Origin: an uncultured Sphingopyxis sp.
GTDB taxonomy: Bacteria > Pseudomonadota > Alphaproteobacteria > Sphingomonadales > Sphingomonadaceae
NCBI GenBank assembly: GCA_937873425.1
Contig: CALMYE010000115.1
Coordinates: 1 to 52,484 of the forward strand
Length of the DNA stretch: 52,484 bases
Reading direction: 5' to 3'
The position numbers and the translations under genes are program-made. Under the pieces are notes generated by a model. That model was not told the origin of the DNA. It ran no database searches and saw nothing but the letters and a program-made list of their open reading frames with translations. Below are positions 24,837 to 31,979 of the stretch, piece by piece (within the stretch, counting starts at the first letter, position 1; each line of letters opens with the position of its first letter).

Positions 24837-24945
24837 GCCGCTGTGGTTTTCCCCCTTTCCATCGCGGCGAGTGTCCCACCGAAAGGTGCGGGCGCGTCCT
24901 CCCTGGACCCTGGCCACCTCGTACTTCGGTACGAGGTGGTTTTTT
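24837..24945 (+). ncRNA. candidate trans-acting small RNA (about 108 nt)
   Basis: No coding frame fits the space between tRNA-Pro and hutG, but it has a promoter, internal structure and a textbook terminator. Predicted stem 1 pairs CGCCGC with GCGGCG around a C/U-rich loop. Stem 2 is CACC-GAAA-GGTG with a GNRA tetraloop. A single-stranded GTCCTCCCTGGACC follows, containing CCUCC, complementary to Shine-Dalgarno sequences. The terminator is the third stem. The layout is like the alphaproteobacterial suhB/alpha-r8 type sRNAs as I remember them; that family assignment is unverified. Confidence 0.7.
24914..24945 (+). terminator. rho-independent terminator of the small RNA
   Basis: A perfect 11-bp stem, CCACCTCGTAC with GTACGAGGTGG, closed by a TTCG tetraloop and followed directly by six T residues. 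The T-run overlaps the stop codon of the convergent hutG gene. Confidence 0.93.
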
Positions 24946-25822
24946 ATTCGGCGGCCTGCGGCAGCGCTTCGCCCTCCGGCCGGGCGGCCGCAACCTCGCC
25001 CAGAAGATCGTGAAACCAGCCGGCAAGCGCCGCCGCGCGATCGCGGTCGGGCGTCCGGTCGCGGTTGAGATAGAGGCTGCGGTCGATCTCGATCTGCACC
25101 GCATGCACACCGCGATCGGGCCGGGCGTGGGTGCGTATGATATGCCCGCCGGCATAGGGCTGGTTGCGCGACACCGGCTCGCCGAGCCGTTCCGCCGCCG
25201 CAGTCACCGTTTCGACCAGCCAGCCGTCCGCCGTATCGCCGAACCGGTCGCCGACGACGATCCGCGCACCATGCCCCGCCTGCCCGGCCGGGATCGTCGG
25301 CATGCTGTGCAGGTCGATCAGGATCGCGCGCCCGAAACGCGCGCGAATCTCGTCGAGCGTCTCGCCGAGCGCCGCATGAAAGGGGCGGTGCAGCGCATCG
25401 AGCCGCCACTGAAACCCGGCCCGATCGACCGGTCGCTTCCACAGCGGGCCGGCATCGGCAAGGCGCGTCGGAACGACGCCCAGCCCGGCGCGCTCCTTGC
25501 GCCCGGGCGCCGAGAACAGCGGGCGGATCGCCGGAGCAACCTCGCCCGGCGCCATCTGCCCCTCCCCGCGATTGCAGTCGGCGACCGCGCGCGCCCATAG
25601 CGCCTGCACGCGCACCGCGCCCGCTTCGGTCGCGCGCGCGGCGATCAGGTCGGACCAGCCGTCCTCCAGCCGCTCGAGATCGCGCTGCGCGACCCGCGCC
25701 GCCGCGAGTATCTCGGGCGGATAGATGCGTCCGGCATGGGCGACCGACACGACCACCGGAACCGCGGGGCCGCTCGGACGGTCGACCGCGATCGAGGCGG
25801 GCAGGACTTTGCGCCAGGGCAT
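24944..25822 (-). CDS. hutG: N-formylglutamate amidohydrolase
   Basis: Hydrolyses N-formylglutamate to glutamate and formate, the last step of one histidine degradation route. The 292-residue protein has the family features VVVSVAHAGRIYPPEIL near the N-terminus (possible metal-ligand His), LADCNRGEG-like AVADCNRGEGQ, ILIDLHSMPTIP (about 167-178) and the C-terminal HAVQIEIDRSLYLNRD. No other hut genes are nearby. In several alphaproteobacteria this gene sits beside cpdR, as it does here divergently. The stop codon overlaps the T-run of the convergent small-RNA terminator. Confidence 0.88.
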   Translation of the reverse strand: MPWRKVLPASIAVDRPSGPAVPVVVSVAHAGRIYPPEILAAARVAQRDLERLEDGWSDLIAARATEAGAVRVQALWARAVADCNRGEGQMAPGEVAPAIRPLFSAPGRKERAGLGVVPTRLADAGPLWKRPVDRAGFQWRLDALHRPFHAALGETLDEIRARFGRAILIDLHSMPTIPAGQAGHGARIVVGDRFGDTADGWLVETVTAAAERLGEPVSRNQPYAGGHIIRTHARPDRGVHAVQIEIDRSLYLNRDRTPDRDRAAALAGWFHDLLGEVAAARPEGEALPQAAE

Positions 25823-25962
25823 CGGCAGGACGTGGCAAAAAACGCATGGTGAATCCAGTGCCGCGTGAATTTGTTAAACTTGTCGCGCTATGACACGGCT
25901 TCGCTATGCCGGAACGCCATCGCTGCTATGGTCGCCGGCAGGACCAGGGGGCTTTACCGGGC

Positions 25963-26340
25963 ATGATTCGCATATTGCTGGCCGAAGACGATGATGTGAT
26001 GCGCGAGTATCTCGCGCGCGCGCTGACCGGCGCCGGCTATCATGTCACCGCCGTCGACCGCGGGACCGAGGCGGTGCCGCTGATCGATTCGGGGACCTTC
26101 GACCTCTTGCTCTCCGACATCGTCATGCCCGAAATGGACGGAATCGAGCTTGCCCAGCACACCGCCAAGGCCGCGCCGCAGACGCAGGTGATGTTCATCA
26201 CCGGCTTCGCCGCCGTGTCGCTGCGCGCCGAGGAAAATGTGCCGCAGGCGAAATTGCTGTCGAAGCCCTTTCACCTCAAGGATCTGGTGCGCGAGGTCGA
26301 CAATCTCTTCGGCCGCGCCGACCGTTCGCACCAGCAATAG
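25963..26340 (+). CDS. cpdR: CpdR-like single-domain response regulator
   Basis: A 125-residue receiver domain without an output domain. It starts MIRILLAEDDDVMREYLARAL (ATG 25963). The acidic cluster is EDDD, the phospho-acceptor is D52 in LLLSDIVMPEMDG, the switch residue is in MFITGFAAVS and the Lys in LLSKPFHLKDLV. In Caulobacter, unphosphorylated CpdR directs ClpXP to substrates during the cell cycle, controlled by the CckA-ChpT phosphorelay. The sequence and the hutG neighbour match that orthologue, so the same role is inferred. Confidence 0.88.
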   Translation: MIRILLAEDDDVMREYLARALTGAGYHVTAVDRGTEAVPLIDSGTFDLLLSDIVMPEMDGIELAQHTAKAAPQTQVMFITGFAAVSLRAEENVPQAKLLSKPFHLKDLVREVDNLFGRADRSHQQ

Positions 26341-26410
26341 CCCGCGTCGGCGCGCGAAGGGCTTGCCAAGCCGCGCCGAGACGATTAGGGGGCGCGTCAC
26401 CCCAACGGAT

Positions 26411-26485
26411 GGGCGTGTAGCTCAGTGGTAGAGCACTGTGTTGACATCGCAGGGGTCGCAAGTTCAATCCTTGCCACGCCCACCA
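26411..26485 (+). tRNA. tRNA-Val (anticodon GAC)
   Basis: Cloverleaf of 75 bases: acceptor GGGCGTG/CACGCCC, D arm GCTCAGTGGTAGAGC, anticodon loop TTGACAT (anticodon GAC), T loop TTCAATC, and encoded ACCA. Confidence 0.96.
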
Positions 26486-26490
26486 TTTCA

Positions 26491-26526
26491 AAAGCCCCGG
26501 AAGCCGCTCGGCCTCCGGGGCTTTTT
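26491..26526. terminator. bidirectional terminator
   Basis: AAAGCCCCGGA and TCCGGGGCTTT form a strong stem with an inner CCG/CGG pair, an A-run on the left and a T-run on the right. It can end the tRNA-Val transcript rightward and the sigma/anti-sigma operon leftward. Confidence 0.9.
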
Positions 26527-26530
26527 GCAT

Positions 26531-27250
26531 TCAGGACCAGGTGCGCACCAGCGCCTCGGCGGTCGCGTCGAGCGCGCCCGGCTCGGCATCGCCGACGAGC
26601 GCATAGGACATGTCGCCGCGCCGCCAATAGGCGACCGACTGCGCGCCTTCGCGGATTGCGTCGGGCCGCTCGGGCGCGCCCGTCCTTTCGCGCAGGGCAA
26701 AGAGCGACATGGGATCGCCCTCCTGCGTCGTGACCGCGACCAGCAGCGCGGGCCCCTTGTCGGTGGGGAACAGCTGGACGTCGGTGATGCGCCAGCCCGC
26801 GGGAACGCCCGGCAGGGCGATGTCGGTGCTCGATTCGATCTCGCGCGCATCGAATCGGGGAATCTCGACCTGCGATTCCATGCCCGCGCGCATCTGCGCG
26901 ACACGATGCGAGGTCAGCGCATAATCGACATAGTCCGGCGGCCCCCGCATCTCCACGACCAGAAACGCCGCGATCGCCGCCGCGACCGACAGGCCGCCGG
27001 CCGGCAGCCAGCGCCGCCACCGGGGGCGCCGCGCATGAAGCCCGGCCATCAGCGCGGTCAGCCGGGCGGGCGCCGGACGCTCGGCGCGGCCCAGCAGCCT
27101 GAGCGCGCTGCGCCTGCCGAGATCGCCCATCACGCGCGCCGCGAGCTCAGGATGGCGGCGCAGATGATCCTCGACGGCGAACCGCCCCTCCAGATCGAGC
27201 TGGTCGTCGACATAGGCGTCGAGCTCCGCCTCGGAAACGGATCTAGTCAT
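26531..27250 (-). CDS. anti-sigma factor (transmembrane)
   Basis: A 239-residue protein. The first 70 residues are a helical anti-sigma domain (SEAELDAYVDDQLDLEGRFAVEDHLRRHPEL) without the HxxxCxxC zinc motif. One membrane helix follows (WLPAGGLSVAAAIAAFLVVE, about 88-107), then a periplasmic C-terminal domain with ITDVQLFPTDKGPALLVAVT and ending EALVRTWS. The ATG overlaps the sigma gene by eight bases, which ensures balanced synthesis. Assignment rests on this architecture and position. It probably holds the ECF sigma factor at the membrane until an unknown envelope signal. Confidence 0.82.
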   Translation of the reverse strand: MTRSVSEAELDAYVDDQLDLEGRFAVEDHLRRHPELAARVMGDLGRRSALRLLGRAERPAPARLTALMAGLHARRPRWRRWLPAGGLSVAAAIAAFLVVEMRGPPDYVDYALTSHRVAQMRAGMESQVEIPRFDAREIESSTDIALPGVPAGWRITDVQLFPTDKGPALLVAVTTQEGDPMSLFALRERTGAPERPDAIREGAQSVAYWRRGDMSYALVGDAEPGALDATAEALVRTWS

Positions 27251-27797
27251 CGCATCCTCCCACCAGGCGCAGCGGCACCGCGCCCCTTTCCTCTTCCTCC
27301 GCGCGCCGCAGCGCCGCACGCGCCCGCGAAACGCGCGACATCACCGTGCCGACCGGTATGTCCAGCAGTTCGGCGCATTCCTGATAGCTGAAGCCTTCGA
27401 CGGCGGTCAGGTGCAGCACCCCGCGATGATGTTCGGGCAAGGCCGCGAACCCGCGCGCGATCTCGCCCAGGCGGGCATGATGTTCCTGCGGCGCGTCGCC
27501 GTGCGCGACCAGCGTTTCGGCAAAGCGGTCGTTGCGGCGCCGTTCGGCGGCCTTTCGCCGGAGTCCCGATATGAAGACATTGTGGACGATCGCGAGCAGC
27601 CAGCGCCTGCGGCTGCGCTCGGGCCGGAAGGTCGCCTGGCGTTCGATGGCGCGCAGCAGCGCGTCCTGCACCACATCGTCGGCGTCCTGTCCGTCCCTCG
27701 CGAGGCTGAGCGCATAGCGCCGCATGGCGGCGAGGTCGCCTTCCATATCCTCATCTCGATCCGGTTCGCGGTCCATCGTCCAGCGGTCATCCATCAA
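27243..27797 (-). CDS. ECF-family RNA polymerase sigma factor
   Basis: A 184-residue extracytoplasmic-function sigma factor with the two expected domains. Region 2 has QDADDVVQDALLRAIERQATFRPERSRRRWLLAIVHNVFIS and region 4 has LPEHHRGVLHLTAVEGFSYQECAELLDIPVGTVMSRVSRARAAL. There is no C-terminal extension. The ATG at 27797 overlaps the glycosyltransferase stop as ATGA. Operon order is glycosyltransferase, sigma, anti-sigma. Its regulon is unknown; the operon itself is a likely target. Confidence 0.9.
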   Translation of the reverse strand: MMDDRWTMDREPDRDEDMEGDLAAMRRYALSLARDGQDADDVVQDALLRAIERQATFRPERSRRRWLLAIVHNVFISGLRRKAAERRRNDRFAETLVAHGDAPQEHHARLGEIARGFAALPEHHRGVLHLTAVEGFSYQECAELLDIPVGTVMSRVSRARAALRRAEEEERGAVPLRLVGGCDD

Positions 27798-29023
27798 GCG
27801 ACTTGTGCGAGCGCTGCCGGCCTGTCGCGCGCGAGCAGGCCTTCATAGGCGGCGACCACATCGTCCAGTATCTCTTCCCAATTATAGCGGAGCGCCGCAA
27901 GCCGCGCCGACCGCCCCAGTGCCGATCGCATGTCGGGCCGCTCGATCAGCGCCAGCGCCGCGTCGGCGAACGCCTGCGGGTCGTGCGGCGCGACGAGGCG
28001 CCCGGTGCGCCCGTCGGCGATCAGCGCGGCGGCGCTCGGAACATCGGCCGACACGATCGCCAGTCCCGCCGCCATCGCTTCCAGATTGACGTTGCCGAAC
28101 GCCTCGGTGACGCTGGGATTGATCAGCAGGTCGGCGCTGGCGACGGCGCGGCCAAGCTCCCATCCTTCGAGCAGGCCCAGGAAGGTGACGTTGGGAAGCC
28201 GCCGCGCCAGCCAGTCGCGCGCCGGGCCGTCGCCGACGATCATCGGCCGCACCGGGTGGCCGCGGTCGCGTAGCGCCGCGACGGCATCGGCGAAGACCCC
28301 CAACCCCTTTTCCAGCACGAGCCGCCCGAAGAAGAGCGGAACCACGTCGCCGGGCGCATAGCCGAGGCTCGCGCGAAACGCCTCGTCGCGCCGCGCCGGA
28401 TCGAACTGGTCATGATCGACGCCCCGCGACCAGAGCGACACGCGCTCCTCGCCGTGACGCGCCGCCATCTCGGCCATGATCGGCGGCGTGGGCGCGAGAA
28501 TATGGTCGCTCTCGCCATAGAAGCGGTCGAGATAGGCTTCGACCGGCCTGCGGAGGAAGCCCAGACGATAATAGTCGAGATAGGTCTCGAAGCGCGTATG
28601 CAGGCTGGCGACCACAGGAATCCCCGCCTTGCGCGCGGCCTTCTGCGCCTGACGCCCGAGCAGGTCGGGGGCGGAGATATGCACGATATCGGGCGCGAAC
28701 GCCGCCATGTCGCGGCGCGCGTCACGCGTGAAACCGAGCGCGAGGCGATATTCGGGCCGGCCGGGAATGGCGGCGGAGCGCACCGAACAGATGTCGCCGA
28801 CCGAAGCGAAGGCCTTTTGCGGCGCGGTCGGCGAATAGATGCGCACTGCGGCCCCTGCCCGCGTCATCAGATGGTCGACCAGCCGGTTCAGCGCGCGATT
28901 GGCCCCGTCGCGGACGCAGTCGTAGTTTCCGGAAAACAGCGCGATCCGCAGCGGACGCGCGCGCCCGCTTTTGCGGATGACGGGAAAGGCGGCAAGATTG
29001 GAACGGAGGGTGCATGACGTCAT
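27794..29023 (-). CDS. glycosyltransferase, GT4 family (group 1)
   Basis: A 409-residue GT-B enzyme. The N-terminal domain begins about residue 24 with PLRIALFSGNYDCVRDGANRAL, typical of MgtA/SqdX-like mannosyl- or glycosyltransferases, and has DIVHISAPDLLG. The C-terminal domain has PLFFGRLVLEKGLGVFADAV (the conserved nucleotide-sugar strand) and the EX7E motif in VTEAFGNVNLEAMAAGL. No signal or membrane helix is present. The start at ATG 29023 lacks a clear Shine-Dalgarno and lies in a perfect palindrome (29009-29028). Donor and acceptor cannot be named. It is the first gene of the ECF sigma operon. Confidence 0.87.
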   Translation of the reverse strand: MTSCTLRSNLAAFPVIRKSGRARPLRIALFSGNYDCVRDGANRALNRLVDHLMTRAGAAVRIYSPTAPQKAFASVGDICSVRSAAIPGRPEYRLALGFTRDARRDMAAFAPDIVHISAPDLLGRQAQKAARKAGIPVVASLHTRFETYLDYYRLGFLRRPVEAYLDRFYGESDHILAPTPPIMAEMAARHGEERVSLWSRGVDHDQFDPARRDEAFRASLGYAPGDVVPLFFGRLVLEKGLGVFADAVAALRDRGHPVRPMIVGDGPARDWLARRLPNVTFLGLLEGWELGRAVASADLLINPSVTEAFGNVNLEAMAAGLAIVSADVPSAAALIADGRTGRLVAPHDPQAFADAALALIERPDMRSALGRSARLAALRYNWEEILDDVVAAYEGLLARDRPAALAQVA

Positions 29024-29028
29024 GCACC
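29009..29028. promoter_or_regulatory. perfect 20-bp palindrome over the glycosyltransferase start
   Basis: GGTGCATGACGTCATGCACC reads the same on both strands and contains the ATG of the glycosyltransferase gene on the minus strand. A perfect palindrome of this length suggests a dimeric repressor site or an RNA hairpin masking the start. Confidence 0.5.
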
Positions 29029-29087
29029 GCTTACGCCGCTGGCCGCCCGTCTATTCCCTCCGATCGCCTTCCCGCCTTCGCGGACGG

Positions 29088-29879
29088 TCAGGCCATACCG
29101 CGTGCCAGATCCAGCCGCGACGCATCACCCACCTGCGACCCGCCGTCGCAGTCGAGGATCGTGCCGGTGATTGGGGAGGCGGCGGGGAAAAAGAGGAATA
29201 CCGCCGATTCGGCGACCTCCTCGATCTTGCCCCAGCGCTTCATCGCGATGCGCGCATAATGCGCCTCGCGCGTCGCCGCGTCGGGGGCGAGCCGCGCCAT
29301 GCCCTCGGTGTCGGCGATCGGACCCGGCGAGATGCCGTTCACCCGCACCTCCGGCCCCCATTCGAGCGCGAGCACGCGGATCAGCTGGTTGATCCCCGCC
29401 TTGGCCGCGCAGGCATGCGCCTGCAGCGCCGACGCGTTGACCGCCTGCCCCGCGGTGATCGCGATCAGCGACGCGCCGGGCCGGTTCAGCAGGTCGTGAC
29501 AGCCGCGGAATACGTTGAAGGTGCCGTTGAGGTCGATGTCGACCACGGTGCGAAAGGCGTTGGCCGACATGCCGAGCACCGGCGCGAGGAAATTGCCCGC
29601 CGCTCCCGAGATGACGATGTCCATCGGGCCGAGCTTGTCGGCCACCGTCTCCATCACTCCGCGAATCGCGCCATAGTCGCGCACGTCGCCCGACAGGCCG
29701 ATCGCGCTCGCGCCGATCTCCGCCGCGGCGCGCTGCGCCTTGTCGGGGTCGCGCCCGGCGACCGCCACCTTCGCGCCGAGTTCGGCAAAGCGTTTCGCGA
29801 TCCCCAGGTTGATGCCGCTGGTGCCGCCGGCCACGAAAGCCGTCTTGCCGGCCAGCAGATTGTCGCGAAAACTGCTCAT
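29088..29879 (-). CDS. SDR oxidoreductase, 2,4-dienoyl-CoA reductase-like
   Basis: A 263-residue short-chain dehydrogenase with the NAD(P) motif GGTSGINLGIAKRFAELGA (about residues 19-37), VAVAGRDPDK and VISGAAGNF. The usual catalytic Tyr-x-x-x-Lys is replaced: the sequence reads LQAHACAAKAGI, with Lys kept and Ala at the Tyr position. This is the pattern of peroxisomal-type 2,4-dienoyl-CoA reductases, which act in degradation of unsaturated fatty acids. C-terminal NGISPGPIADTEGMARLAP is also typical. The start is ATG 29879, divergent from the hydrolase gene. Confidence 0.83.
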   Translation of the reverse strand: MSSFRDNLLAGKTAFVAGGTSGINLGIAKRFAELGAKVAVAGRDPDKAQRAAAEIGASAIGLSGDVRDYGAIRGVMETVADKLGPMDIVISGAAGNFLAPVLGMSANAFRTVVDIDLNGTFNVFRGCHDLLNRPGASLIAITAGQAVNASALQAHACAAKAGINQLIRVLALEWGPEVRVNGISPGPIADTEGMARLAPDAATREAHYARIAMKRWGKIEEVAESAVFLFFPAASPITGTILDCDGGSQVGDASRLDLARGMA

Positions 29880-29986
29880 ATCCCGTCTCTCCCTGATGCG
29901 ATGATCCGTCGCCGCCGCGCCGTGCGGGGTTGACGGATCGGAATCGGTCGCCTTTTGAAACCCGACAAGACAGCAAGGACGAACCG

Positions 29987-30853
29987 ATGGCAAGCGGCCC
30001 CACCTCGAACAGTTTCATCTCGCAGCGGCTGAAGCTGCACTATGCCGATTGGGGCAATGCGGAGGCACCCCCACTTTTGCTGGTCCACGGCGGGCGCGAC
30101 CATTGCCGCAGCTGGGACTGGGTCGCCGAGCGGCTGGCGGACCGCTTCCACGTCATCGCCCCCGATTTGCGCGGGCATGGCGACAGCGCCTGGTCGCCCG
30201 ACGGCAATTACGAGATCGGCGCCTTCGTCTATGACCTCGCGCAGCTCATCCACCAGCTCGACCTCGCGCCGGTGACGATCGTCGCCCATTCGATGGGCGC
30301 CAATATCTCGACGCGCTACACCGGCCTTTATCCGGCCAATGTCCGCAAGCTGGTGGCGATCGAGGGACTCGGCCCCTCCCCCGCCGTGCAGGAGGAGCGC
30401 AACGCAACGCCTTTCGAGGAGCGGATGCGCCAGTGGATCGCCGACAAGCGCCAGGCCGCCGGACGGACGCCGAAGCGCTATGCGACGCTCGACGAAGCGC
30501 TGGCGCGGATGATGGCCGAGAATACCTATCTGACCGAGGAGCAGGCGCGCCACCTGACCATCCACGGCGCGAGCCGCAACGAGGACGGGAGCTGGAGCTG
30601 GAAGTTCGACAATTATCTGAACATCTGGTCGATCTTCGACATGCCGCCGCAGGAACTGCACAAATTGTGGTCGAACATCGCCTGCCCAACGCTGCTGCTC
30701 TATGGCGCCGACAGCTGGGCCTCGAACCCCGAAAAGGACGGGCGCATCCAGTATTTCAACACGGCGCAGGTCATCGAGTTCGAAAATGCCGGCCACTGGC
30801 TCCACCACGACCAGTTCGACCGGTTCATGTCCACGCTAGACGATTTCCTCTAG
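29987..30853 (+). CDS. alpha/beta hydrolase
   Basis: A 288-residue alpha/beta-hydrolase-fold enzyme. The oxyanion region is LLLVHGGRDHCRSWDWV, followed by VIAPDLRGHGDSAW. The nucleophile elbow AHSMGAN has its Ser near residue 103, and the C-terminal catalytic His is in NAGHWLHHDQFD. AAGGAC lies upstream of ATG 29987. The substrate is unknown. The gene is divergent from the dienoyl-CoA-reductase-like SDR with about 107 bases between, so a shared lipid- or ester-breakdown role is possible but unproven. Confidence 0.87.
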   Translation: MASGPTSNSFISQRLKLHYADWGNAEAPPLLLVHGGRDHCRSWDWVAERLADRFHVIAPDLRGHGDSAWSPDGNYEIGAFVYDLAQLIHQLDLAPVTIVAHSMGANISTRYTGLYPANVRKLVAIEGLGPSPAVQEERNATPFEERMRQWIADKRQAAGRTPKRYATLDEALARMMAENTYLTEEQARHLTIHGASRNEDGSWSWKFDNYLNIWSIFDMPPQELHKLWSNIACPTLLLYGADSWASNPEKDGRIQYFNTAQVIEFENAGHWLHHDQFDRFMSTLDDFL

Positions 30854-30899
30854 GATCGCCGCCGGTTGCGCGCACCCCGCGCGCGTTCGGGCGGTTGGC

Positions 30900-31628
30900 A
30901 TGGGCTATACGGGACGGCTTCCGGCGCGGCAGCGCATGGCATCGGGCGGCGCGACGCTGACGATCGCGCTCGCGGTCGGCGCGGGCCTGCTGTCCGCGTT
31001 CGACCTGGTTGTCGTCAAGCAGGCGAGCCATGCGATCAGCGCCATCGCGCTGCCCGCACCGAAGCCTCCCGAACCCGTTTCCATCCCCGACAAGCAGCCG
31101 CACGAGCAACCGGCAGGCGCGGCATCAGCGGCAAATCTGCGCGCAAGAGCCGCCCCCGTTCTCGCGATCAAGCCACCGTTGCCCCTGCCCGACCCGCCGC
31201 CCATCGCCGCCGCGCCAAAGCCGGGCGCCGGCAGCGACACCTCGGCGGGCGCCGCGCCGGTCGCGGGGCCGGGAGCCGGCGCCGGCGGACAGGGCGACGG
31301 GATCGGAGCCGGCGGCGCGGGCAAAGGAACCGGCGGCGCGACGAAAGCGGTGTGGCGCAGCGGCGCGATCCGCGACCGCGACTATCCGCGCGAGGCGAGC
31401 CGCGCGCAGACCGGCGGCGAGGTCGAGGTGCGTTTCACCATCGAGGCGAACGGCCGCGTCACCGGCTGCCGCGTGACCCGGTCGAGCGGCGACGCCTCGC
31501 TCGACGCGACGACCTGCCGCCTGATCGAAGCGCGCTTCCGCTTCAGGCCCGCGACCAACGCAGCGGGCGAGCCGATCGCCAGCACCTATGGCTGGCGGCA
31601 AAGCTGGTGGCTGGAACGACGGCGGTAG
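30900..31628 (+). CDS. TonB-like energy transducer
   Basis: A 242-residue protein with the TonB layout. A single N-terminal membrane helix (ATLTIALAVGAGLLSAFDLVVV) is followed by a long Pro-rich periplasmic spacer (PAPKPPEPVSIPDKQPHEQPAG... PPLPLPDPPPIAAAP). A Gly/Ala-rich stretch (about 105-150) leads to a C-terminal TonB domain, IRDRDYPREASRAQTGGEVEVRFTIEANGRVTGCRV...FRFRPATNAAGEPIAST. Such proteins pass proton-motive energy to outer-membrane receptors, here probably the siderophore receptor 350 bases downstream, though ExbBD genes are absent. Confidence 0.83.
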   Translation: MGYTGRLPARQRMASGGATLTIALAVGAGLLSAFDLVVVKQASHAISAIALPAPKPPEPVSIPDKQPHEQPAGAASAANLRARAAPVLAIKPPLPLPDPPPIAAAPKPGAGSDTSAGAAPVAGPGAGAGGQGDGIGAGGAGKGTGGATKAVWRSGAIRDRDYPREASRAQTGGEVEVRFTIEANGRVTGCRVTRSSGDASLDATTCRLIEARFRFRPATNAAGEPIASTYGWRQSWWLERRR

Positions 31629-31646
31629 CGGACGCTCCGTCCTCCG

Positions 31647-31790
31647 TCATTCCCGCGAAAGCGGGAATCCCGCTTTCTTCTTCGTGCCTTCGTGCCTTTG
31701 CGTGAGTCCTGAAAAATCTCACGCAAAGGCGCAAAGGCACGAAGAAAAGGAACAAGAGGAAAAGCTGGATTCCCGCTTTCGCGGGAATGA
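31647..31790. repeat. nested inverted repeat (about 144 bp)
   Basis: The outer arms TCATTCCCGCGAAAGCGGGA and its inverse (31767-31790) enclose a second inverted pair. The inner pair is TTCTTCGTGCC...TTTGCGTGAG (31676-31706) and CTCACGCAAAGG...CACGAAGAA (31718-31747), around a loop TCCTGAAAAAT. The whole can form one very long hairpin. It lies in the 351-base gap between the TonB-like gene and the siderophore receptor and may terminate the former. Confidence 0.88.
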
Positions 31791-31897
31791 CCAAGGCTGA
31801 CAGGTCCGAAACCCAGCTACGCTCCACCTTCTCTCTCGATTCACCGCGAATTCCCCGAATCTCGCCCACCAAATGCTGTTGCGACAAAATTGCAACA

Positions 31898-31920
31898 ATA
31901 TCGAGAACGATTCTCAATAT
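31898..31920. promoter_or_regulatory. Fur box of the siderophore receptor
   Basis: ATAT-C-GAGAACGATTCTC-A-ATAT is an inverted repeat centred about 70 bases before the receptor start. The GAGAA(N3)TTCTC core matches Fur sites of proteobacteria in overall shape. Confidence 0.75.
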
Positions 31921-31979
31921 CATTGACTCCGCAACAAAGCGGAAATAATGCGCCCCCGTCCAACCAAAAGGGGGTAGCC

